DNA of 7,013 nt from Candidatus Pacearchaeota archaeon. Its GTDB lineage: Archaea; Nanobdellota; Nanobdellia; Pacearchaeales; GW2011-AR1. A model generated the notes under the pieces. The model made no database searches. It was not told the DNA's origin and saw only the letters and a program-made list of their open reading frames with translations. Where the stretch lies: the NCBI GenBank assembly GCA_016186375.1, contig JACPLS010000060.1, positions 1 through 7,013 of the forward strand, given 5' to 3'. Shown here piece by piece: positions 1 to 4,367 of the stretch. The stretch's first letter is position 1. Each line of letters begins with the position of its first letter. Both the position numbers and the translations under genes were made by a program.

Positions 1-141
1 ACAGTAAGAGCTTTTGTCTCTGTTATTGTTCTTGGGATGTTGTTGGCTGGGATAATAATATTATTTGTTGTAGTATGGAGAAGAGTGAATAGAGATAAAG
101 TTCCTGGATTGTATGCCAATGCTGGTGTAAGGGTGAAATAA
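1..141 (+). CDS. C-terminal end of a membrane-anchored protein (partial)
   Basis: The first base is in frame with an open reading frame of 46 codons ending in TAA at 139-141; the start lies outside the window. The visible part has one hydrophobic helix (about residues 5-26, running from FVSVIVLGML to FVVVW) followed by a basic RRVNRDK stretch and a 15-20 residue tail. A helix followed by positive charge fits a C-terminal membrane anchor with the tail in the cytoplasm and the unseen larger part outside, but that topology is inferred. The family cannot be recognised from so little sequence. A new promoter follows before the next gene, so the two are probably separate transcription units. Confidence 0.75.
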   Translation, partial: TVRAFVSVIVLGMLLAGIIILFVVVWRRVNRDKVPGLYANAGVRVK

Positions 142-154
142 AAAATGTTTTACC

Positions 155-180
155 TATTTACCACTTGACTTCGGTAAATA
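155..180. repeat. 8-bp inverted repeat between two genes
   Basis: TATTTACC at 155-162 is mirrored exactly by GGTAAATA at 173-180 with a 10-nt spacer. It begins 13 bp after the stop of the upstream partial gene and ends just before the TATA-like box at 184. It could be a hairpin at the 3' end of the upstream transcript or an operator for the surface-protein gene; nothing in the sequence decides between them. Confidence 0.4.
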
Positions 181-183
181 TAG

Positions 184-203
184 TTTAAATAACTCTATAA
201 ATA
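184..203 (+). promoter_or_regulatory. Archaeal TATA boxes of the surface-protein gene
   Basis: Two candidate TATA boxes lie close together: TTTAAATA at 184-191 and TATAAATA at 196-203. The centre of the second is about 26 bp before ATG 225, the spacing expected for a leaderless transcript. The first would start RNA near 213 and leave a short leader containing AGGTGA (217-222), a Shine-Dalgarno-like sequence only 2 nt from the ATG. Both match the archaeal TBP-site consensus; no transcription start can be measured here. Confidence 0.55.
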
Positions 204-224
204 GTATTTGTATAATAGGTGAAA

Positions 225-2450
225 ATGAGAGGTGGAAAAGTTAAAATCGTGCTGTTTGTATTTCTTTTATTAATATTTATATCTATAGCTGATGCTGTGC
301 AGATTATAATAGACAACACAGATAATGATTATTCTGATACGGGAACCTGGGGAACTGCCTTTAATTCCTGCGGGTATAATGGAGATTACAGATTTGAAAC
401 CACTTCGAATGATAATGATACAGCTATATGGAGATTAAATATAACAATTAATGCTACATATGATGTTTTTGTGCATTATTGTGTTCATTCTTTGAGGCCA
501 CAGGAGGCGCCTTATAAAATTTTTCATTCTGGAGGAAATTCTTTTGTAAAAATAAACCAAACACAGAATTCTTCTGGTGTAGAAGGAGGAGATTTTACGT
601 CTTCTGGATTTAGATATATTGGGACATTTCCATTTAATACAAATGGAAACCAGTTTATTGAGTTAAATACATCGTCTGTTGGAGATACGTCATCAGACGC
701 AATTATGATTTCGACAGGGCCGTATATAAATAATAAAACAATATCTTCTTCGTGTGTTTTTGGAAATCAGAGTGTTGAGTTATTTGCTAATATATCTTCA
801 CCTCAATGTATAGGCAATGTTACTTTTTCTGTAATATATCAAAATGGTACTAACCAGAATTTTTCCGGAAAAATTAACACAAATCCCCTGACGATTTTTA
901 AGGGGAATTACAGTGTTGTTTTATCTAATTTTACTTCATCTCAGACTGTAAATTGGACTGTTTATGTTCATGATTGTTTTAATAATTTAACTCGTGATGG
1001 AAATGAAAGTTTTTATGTAAATAGAAGAACGGAATTAAACGTAACTCCTATTTTTCCTGATGGCTTAAATGGATGGTACATTTCAGAACCAATATTTACT
1101 TTGGCGAACAGCGACGCAATTAGCTTGCTTTTCAAATGGGATGCACTTTCAGAACAGGGATATTCAGGACCATTTAATATGGCTGATGCTCCGAACAACG
1201 GAAGTGCTACTGGAGGAATAAATGTCTTACACTATTGGTCAAATGTCACTTGCGGTGTTGAACCTCAACAAAATTTAACAATTAAGGCTGACTTTAGAAA
1301 TTCACTTATTAGTAATATAATTCCTGTTAACTTCTCAATAGTTTATAATAATTTTAGACCTACAATTGGAGCTTTATTGGATGATATATTTGGATCTAAT
1401 TCAGGGATAAATCAAACAAGCATAAATATGTTCGTTGATGGGATAACTGTACCATTTATAATTAATGATTCTGAAAGCAATATAAGTCTTACAATTAGGC
1501 ATTCTCCTTCTATAGATTTGTCTCTTGGAATGCATAATATAACTATTAATGTTTCAGATGTTGCTGGAAGAAATTCAGAATTAACATGGTTTTTTTTCAT
1601 TAATATGACTAATTTTTTTAATTTAAGTGTTAATTATCCAATTAACGGATCTTATGAAAAGAAACAGGTGTTATTTAATATTACAACAACCTCTATCGTG
1701 AAAAATATATCGTTTATAAATTATAATGACCCGAGGCCAAGATATAAAGTTTTATGTAGAAATTGCGATCAATATGGTTTTTCTATGAAAAGAACGCAGA
1801 ATTTACATGAAGAATTTAATAACATTACTATTAGAGCAATTGATGGATTTGGAAATGTTAAAGAAGAAAGTTTTTTTGTTTTTATTGATAGTAAGAAACC
1901 AAAGGTTTTAGGAGTTTTACCGAGGAGAAATTCTTTTTTTAATGGATCTTTCTTTTTTATAAAATATTCTGAAGAAAATTTGAGAAACATAACATTATTT
2001 TTCAATCCAAATACTACGTTGTCTGGATGTGCTAGCGGAATTAATAAAAATTGTTCTTTAGTGATGAATTTAAGTGATTTTGAAGGACAAAATATTAGTT
2101 TTTATTTTGCTCTTAGTGATATTGTAAGAACGATATTATCTCCGATAACCAAAGTTAAAATTGATACTATCGTACCAGAAATTAATATTACAAAGCCTAT
2201 TGATAACGAAAGTATTAATGCAACGCAAGTGCCATTTAATATTTCAATAAGCGAAAGAGTTGTTTTGGAATATATGAATTTGAATGAAACTTCTCCAAAA
2301 TTTAGGACCTTATGCAATAACTGTAATCAATATGGAGAATTGAATAAGAAGTCAGTATTATTTAAGAAAGGAAATCATAGTTTGTTATTCAGGGCGAGGG
2401 ATAAAGCAGGGAATTCGGATACAAAACAAGTTAATATTAACGTGGTTTAA
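225..2450 (+). CDS. Secreted, heavily glycosylated multi-domain surface protein with golvesin-like and Ig-like domains
   Basis: This encodes 741 residues from ATG 225. An in-frame GTG at 219 would add two residues but lies inside the AGGTGA element, so ATG is preferred. Residue numbers below count from that GTG. Residues 8-26 form a Sec signal peptide (basic KVK, hydrophobic core, likely cleavage after ADA). Residues 28-166 match the golvesin C-terminal-like domain from memory of the family (IIDNTD start, TGTW, Y-x-V-x-V-x-Y strand, APYKIFHSGG, IGTFPF, SDAIMI end). Ig-like segments follow: about 170-270, a PDGLNGWY segment at 280-360, and 380-462 with GMHNITINVSDVAG. Two homologous units at 467-557 and 654-743 share LCxNCxQYG. 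There are about 45 N-x-S/T sequons and twelve cysteines. No C-terminal helix or anchor is visible, so attachment to the cell must be by other means. An adhesin or surface-layer-associated role is inferred; no enzyme motif is seen. TTTTTT follows the stop. Confidence 0.85.
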   Translation: MRGGKVKIVLFVFLLLIFISIADAVQIIIDNTDNDYSDTGTWGTAFNSCGYNGDYRFETTSNDNDTAIWRLNITINATYDVFVHYCVHSLRPQEAPYKIFHSGGNSFVKINQTQNSSGVEGGDFTSSGFRYIGTFPFNTNGNQFIELNTSSVGDTSSDAIMISTGPYINNKTISSSCVFGNQSVELFANISSPQCIGNVTFSVIYQNGTNQNFSGKINTNPLTIFKGNYSVVLSNFTSSQTVNWTVYVHDCFNNLTRDGNESFYVNRRTELNVTPIFPDGLNGWYISEPIFTLANSDAISLLFKWDALSEQGYSGPFNMADAPNNGSATGGINVLHYWSNVTCGVEPQQNLTIKADFRNSLISNIIPVNFSIVYNNFRPTIGALLDDIFGSNSGINQTSINMFVDGITVPFIINDSESNISLTIRHSPSIDLSLGMHNITINVSDVAGRNSELTWFFFINMTNFFNLSVNYPINGSYEKKQVLFNITTTSIVKNISFINYNDPRPRYKVLCRNCDQYGFSMKRTQNLHEEFNNITIRAIDGFGNVKEESFFVFIDSKKPKVLGVLPRRNSFFNGSFFFIKYSEENLRNITLFFNPNTTLSGCASGINKNCSLVMNLSDFEGQNISFYFALSDIVRTILSPITKVKIDTIVPEINITKPIDNESINATQVPFNISISERVVLEYMNLNETSPKFRTLCNNCNQYGELNKKSVLFKKGNHSLLFRARDKAGNSDTKQVNINVV
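1617..2447 (+). repeat. Two homologous ~90-residue domains with a CxxCxQYG motif
   Basis: Protein repeat inside the surface protein: 1617-1889 (residues 467-557) and 2178-2447 (residues 654-743). Each starts with a YPINGSY / KPIDNESI hairpin and FNI(T/S), then P-(R/K)-(Y/F)-(K/R)-x-LC-(R/N)-NC-(D/N)-QYG, a basic FK-type strand, an (NIT/SLL)-(I/F)-RA-x-D-x-x-GN strand and a final beta strand. This is the usual outline of an Ig-like 'natural-change' repeat with a Cys-x2-Cys insertion. The second copy ends the protein. A different ~95-residue segment separates the copies. Confidence 0.75.
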
Positions 2451-2451
2451 A

Positions 2452-2480
2452 TTTTTTACATATGATTTTAGAGTTTTTTT
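2452..2480 (+). terminator. Oligo-T terminator tracts after the surface-protein gene
   Basis: A T6 run (2452-2457) starts one base after the stop codon and a T7 run (2474-2480) follows. Intrinsic termination in archaea relies on such runs on the non-template strand without needing a hairpin. The second run lies inside the 3' end of the convergent 88-aa gene. Confidence 0.45.
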
Positions 2481-2734
2481 ATGATTCCTAAAATGTTATT
2501 TATGTGGAATAACGCATTGAAGAATATAAATGAACAAACTCCCAGTATTCCAGAAGAAATGATAAAAATAAAAGTCATATCTACGAAATCATTTAGAAGT
2601 ATTTGCTTTGCTGCAACTGCAATTCCTACACCGATAAAATATGCGAAAGCTATTACGCTTGAAGTTGATGATACTATCAGATATTTTTGAAATTGTAAAT
2701 CTAAAATGTTCTTTTTTCTTGTTTCTTCATTCAT
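2468..2734 (-). CDS. Small two-helix membrane protein, unknown function (88 aa)
   Basis: Runs from ATG at 2734 down to TAA at 2470-2468. A polar, charged N-terminus (MNEETRKKN) precedes two hydrophobic helices, about residues 19-42 and 51-75, and the protein ends in a basic IIKKL tail. Both ends are therefore probably cytoplasmic, forming a helical hairpin. It is the second gene of a two-gene minus-strand unit: its ATG is 2 nt after the TAA of the 57-aa gene, which suggests translational coupling. The plus-strand frame over the same DNA (2481-2690) lacks a ribosome site or promoter and looks like a shadow. No family was recognised. Candidate roles for such pairs (small subunit, toxin-like peptide, membrane stress protein) cannot be separated from sequence alone. 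Confidence 0.7.
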   Translation of the reverse strand: MNEETRKKNILDLQFQKYLIVSSTSSVIAFAYFIGVGIAVAAKQILLNDFVDMTFIFIISSGILGVCSFIFFNALFHINNILGIIKKL

Positions 2735-2736
2735 TT

Positions 2737-2910
2737 TTAATCACTAAACGCCCATGCAATTAGGATTACTCCTGCTATTACTGATATTGCAGTAAAAGGA
2801 AGCCCAATGAGATATTCGTGATTTAAAAGAATTGGTATTGTTCCAGTTATTCCAAACAAAGTTAATAAAACACCAACAACTCCCCAGACTGTTCTGTTTT
2901 TCTTAACCAT
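2737..2910 (-). CDS. Very small two-helix membrane protein, unknown function (57 aa)
   Basis: Runs from ATG at 2910 to TAA at 2739-2737, 57 residues. It begins MVKKNRTVWG, has a first hydrophobic helix at about residues 8-28, a short loop with LNHEYLIGLP, and a second helix at about 36-54 ending in AWAFSD. Support for a real gene: a good TATA box (2944-2937 on this strand) places the transcription start 4-5 nt before this ATG; the stop abuts the next gene by 2 nt; and the composition is that of a coherent membrane protein. It would be missed by any 60-residue cutoff. No family was recognised. Confidence 0.7.
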   Translation of the reverse strand: MVKKNRTVWGVVGVLLTLFGITGTIPILLNHEYLIGLPFTAISVIAGVILIAWAFSD

Positions 2911-2925
2911 TTTCTTCTTTTATTA

Positions 2926-2966
2926 CTATCTTCAAGCTTATAAATTCTTCTTTTGTTTGAAGATAG
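2926..2966. repeat. 10-bp inverted repeat flanking the minus-strand TATA box in a divergent promoter region
   Basis: CTATCTTCAA at 2926-2935 and TTGAAGATAG at 2957-2966 are exact reverse complements, separated by 21 nt. The arm centres are 31 bp apart, about three helical turns. One arm lies immediately downstream of the minus-strand TATA box (2937-2944), and the other ends one base before the plus-strand TATA-like box (2968-2976). The placement suits an operator that controls both divergent units; regulator unknown. Confidence 0.5.
2937..2944 (-). promoter_or_regulatory. TATA box for the 57-aa/88-aa minus-strand unit
   Basis: On the minus strand this reads TTTATAAG. Its centre is about 30 bp upstream of ATG 2910, predicting a transcription start near 2914-2915 and a leader of only a few bases. 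No clear Shine-Dalgarno sequence precedes the ATG, consistent with near-leaderless expression. Confidence 0.5.
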
Positions 2967-2967
2967 A

Positions 2968-2976
2968 TTTAATAAT
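2968..2976 (+). promoter_or_regulatory. TATA-like box for the 2997 operon
   Basis: TTTAATAAT is centred about 25 bp before ATG 2997, the geometry of a leaderless archaeal transcript. No Shine-Dalgarno sequence sits in the 20 bases before that ATG, which supports the leaderless reading. An alternative AT-rich element (TATTATAAG, 2981-2989) is too close to the ATG to serve that start. Confidence 0.45.
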
Positions 2977-2996
2977 CTCATATTATAAGTAGATAA

Positions 2997-3188
2997 ATGG
3001 GGAGAAAAGGAAAAAGAAGTGAAGGGAAGGAGAGTGATAAGAGAGGAGAATTGGTCTGGGATAAATTAATTTCTTGGATAATCGCGATAATGGTTTTAAT
3101 ATTGCTTGTTGTGGTTTATATGATATTAAGCGGAAAAGGACAAGGATACATTGATTATATAAAAAATGTTTTGAGGTTTGGAAGATGA
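2997..3188 (+). CDS. Small single-pass membrane protein with KRG-E pre-helix motif (63 aa)
   Basis: Residues 1-17 are highly charged and end in KRG (15-17). They are followed by ELVWDKL and one long hydrophobic helix (about 24-44), then a short GKGQGYIDYIKNVLRFGR tail. The layout basic-G / acidic residue / hydrophobic helix resembles archaeal class III (prepilin-type) signal peptides, in which cleavage follows the glycine. D at +5 would take the place of the usual E5 if cut after G17. From memory, similar small KRGEL proteins occur in other DPANN genomes; no function is known to me. This is the first gene of a block, and its TGA overlaps the next ATG (ATGA at 3185-3188). The minus-strand frame 2983-3285 over it is taken as a shadow. 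Confidence 0.75.
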   Translation: MGRKGKRSEGKESDKRGELVWDKLISWIIAIMVLILLVVVYMILSGKGQGYIDYIKNVLRFGR

Positions 3189-3979
3189 AAAATATAAGGG
3201 AGATAAAGAAAGGCGAAATGAGCCTGCCAGTTATATTATCTATGATAGTGGCAATCTTTGTTTTAGTTCTTGTCGGAATTTTCATTTATGATGTTGGAAC
3301 TGGCAAAGCAATTCCATTTGCAAAATATTTACCGGATTTTATGACGAAAAAGGATAAAGTTGAGGGCATGGAAATACTGCGTTATCAGATAATTGAAGAT
3401 AAAGTTCAGTACTATGATGGAACGAATTGGCTTGATTTTAAAGATGGGAAAGTTGAATTAGAAGAGAAAATCCTTACACAAAGTGAAGTTACAGAAGATT
3501 TTATCAAATATTATTTTTATAATAAAAGAGAAAATAATGATCATTTATTTGTTTTTTTAATTAATCGTAACCCTGAGCTTGATAAAGATAAAGGAAGCTT
3601 ACTAATAAAGAATGGTGACGTAACTGTTGTAATTAAAGAGAATAAGGAACAGTTTGTTTTGGATAATAAAAATGAAGTTTATATTGTTAGGAGAAGTGAA
3701 GATGTTAATGTTGAGCATATAATTTTAGATAATGGAGATGAGATTGATGTTGTTGTAAGTAGCGGAGGGGGTTTTAAACTTGAGAGAGTTGATTCAAGTG
3801 CAGGGCTTTATAATACAATCAAAGATCGAGCAATGGCTTGGAGGGATTCTGTGCTTAAAAAGCCGATTGAAATCGGATTTTTTGTTGGGGATAAAGAGGA
3901 AATTATAAGAGCTTGTGTTGAAAAAAGAGGTACAGACTTCATTGTTGATTTATTAAAGGAGAGTGATAGTTGTGGATAA
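3185..3979 (+). CDS. Single-pass membrane protein with KKG-E pre-helix motif and beta-rich extracellular domain (264 aa)
   Basis: ATG 3185 overlaps the upstream stop by 4 nt and is served by GAGGT at 3173-3177, 7 nt away. Residues 1-10 end in KKG and are followed by EMSLP and a hydrophobic helix (about 14-35). The rest, about 225 residues, is soluble and alternates short strands and turns. It includes EILRYQI..DKVQYYDGTNWLDF (about 63-85), an acidic middle section, a GGG turn near 194-196, and a C-terminal part with WRDSVLKKPIEIGF (219-232) and two cysteines, 244 and 263. The positive charge before the helix predicts the domain faces outside. I recall a similar RY..YYDGxxW pattern in hypothetical proteins of related archaea but cannot name a family. 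A pilin-like or filament-associated subunit is possible. Confidence 0.8.
   Translation: MKNIREIKKGEMSLPVILSMIVAIFVLVLVGIFIYDVGTGKAIPFAKYLPDFMTKKDKVEGMEILRYQIIEDKVQYYDGTNWLDFKDGKVELEEKILTQSEVTEDFIKYYFYNKRENNDHLFVFLINRNPELDKDKGSLLIKNGDVTVVIKENKEQFVLDNKNEVYIVRRSEDVNVEHIILDNGDEIDVVVSSGGGFKLERVDSSAGLYNTIKDRAMAWRDSVLKKPIEIGFFVGDKEEIIRACVEKRGTDFIVDLLKESDSCG
3958..3966 (+). promoter_or_regulatory. Shine-Dalgarno sequence that supports GTG start at 3972
   Basis: GGAGAGTGA lies 5 nt upstream of GTG 3972 and is a near match to the GGAGGTGA complement of the 16S 3' end. It lies inside the end of the 264-aa gene and supports the GTG over the in-frame ATG at 3987. Confidence 0.5.
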
Positions 3980-4091
3980 AAAAGGAATGATTACGGAGGC
4001 TTTGAAGGGATATTTATTATGGATAATTATTTTATTAATTTGTGGTGCTGCAATTTATTTTGCTGTTAAGAAATTGGGATTGTTTGGATAA
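3972..4091 (+). CDS. Micro-protein, single-pass, KKG pre-helix motif (39 aa)
   Basis: GTG 3972 starts 8 nt before the end of the upstream gene, in another frame; stop TAA is at 4089-4091. The 39 residues begin MDKKG, then MITEALKGYLLW leading into one hydrophobic helix (about 13-33), and end AVKKLGLFG. It carries the same KKG-before-helix layout as its neighbours, with an acidic residue (E) at +4 if cut after G5, so it could be a minimal pilin-like subunit or a small assembly factor. Support: the Shine-Dalgarno sequence at 3958-3966, overlap coupling, and shared architecture. An ATG at 3987 would give 34 residues and lose the KKG motif. It is too short for most gene callers. No homolog can be named. 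Confidence 0.65.
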   Translation: MDKKGMITEALKGYLLWIIILLICGAAIYFAVKKLGLFG

Positions 4092-4136
4092 ATAATACTT
4101 AAAAGCGATAATTATGGGAAAAAGTTTATTAATTAA

Positions 4137-4211
4137 TTTTGTTTTTGGATATATATTTTACAGATAGAAATAATAATAGCTAAATGTTAATTAATTAAAA
4201 CTTATTTTTTT
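4137..4211 (+). terminator. T-rich tracts in the inter-operon gap
   Basis: After the 39-aa gene, the plus strand carries TTTTGTTTTT (4137-4146) and TTTTTTT (4205-4211), typical of archaeal oligo-T termination. Between them lie AT-only stretches, including the self-complementary TTAATTAATTAA (4187-4198) and a TATATATTTTA stretch (4150-4160) that could also act as a promoter for an unannotated RNA. I see no credible protein gene in 4092-4367. Confidence 0.4.
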
Positions 4212-4228
4212 GGTTGTGAGAAGGTAAA

Positions 4229-4250
4229 ATAACAATTACGTAATTGTTAT
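4229..4250. repeat. Perfect 22-bp palindrome
   Basis: ATAACAATTAC at 4229-4239 is followed at once by its exact reverse complement GTAATTGTTAT at 4240-4250. It lies about 118 bp upstream of ATG 4368 and is the first of three consecutive inverted repeats. A spacer-free palindrome of this size is typical of a homodimeric helix-turn-helix operator, though as RNA it would make a hairpin with an ACGU loop. GTAATTG recurs at 4264-4270, 24 bp away. Confidence 0.6.
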
Positions 4251-4254
4251 ACTG

Positions 4255-4293
4255 AGAATTCTGGTAATTGGGTTACATTTTGTCCAGAATTCT
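4255..4293. repeat. 10-bp inverted repeat with AGAATTCT cores
   Basis: AGAATTCTGG (4255-4264) and CCAGAATTCT (4284-4293) are exact reverse complements with a 19-nt spacer. AGAATTCT is itself palindromic, so the two copies are also direct repeats exactly 31 bp apart, about three helical turns. It is the second element of the array upstream of the 4368 gene. Confidence 0.6.
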
Positions 4294-4298
4294 AAGTC

Positions 4299-4342
4299 TA
4301 TACAATTCTGTTTTAAAGTAGCATATTCAACAGAATTGTATA
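4299..4342. repeat. 14-bp inverted repeat overlapping the TATA box
   Basis: TATACAATTCTGTT (4299-4312) and AACAGAATTGTATA (4329-4342) are exact reverse complements with a 16-nt spacer. It shares the AATTCTG / CAGAATT half-site with the preceding repeat. The right arm covers the first four bases of the TATA box at 4339-4346, so a protein bound here should block TBP. It could alternatively fold in an RNA read through from upstream. Confidence 0.65.
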
Positions 4343-4346
4343 TAAA
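4339..4346 (+). promoter_or_regulatory. TATA box for the 4368 operon
   Basis: TATATAAA is centred 25-26 bp before ATG 4368, the textbook archaeal spacing for RNA starting at the A of the ATG. A leaderless transcript is therefore predicted, which also means the inverted repeats lie outside that mRNA and act as DNA sites if they regulate it. Confidence 0.6.
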
Positions 4347-4367
4347 GTCTTTTTTCTTGTAGATATC

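Noticed and set aside
1013..2317. Four minus-strand open frames inside the surface-protein gene (1013-1198, 1412-1600, 1769-2005, 2102-2317)
   Set aside because: All are antisense to one continuous, domain-rich coding sequence, without promoter or ribosome-site support.
2481..2690. Plus-strand open frame of 69 codons between the surface protein and the divergent promoter
   Set aside because: It lies opposite the 88-aa minus-strand gene, has no ribosome site or TATA box at the right distance, and its translation lacks the coherent two-helix pattern seen on the other strand.
2983..3285. Minus-strand open frame of 100 codons over the 63-aa gene and the start of the 264-aa gene
   Set aside because: It is antisense to two coupled plus-strand genes with good start signals. 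Its hydrophobic, Ser/Phe-rich product reflects the reverse complement of membrane and lysine-rich codons.
4229..4342. CRISPR array, transposon ends or an attachment site
   Set aside because: The repeats differ in length and sequence, have no regular spacers, no flanking target duplication, and no cas, transposase or integrase gene nearby.
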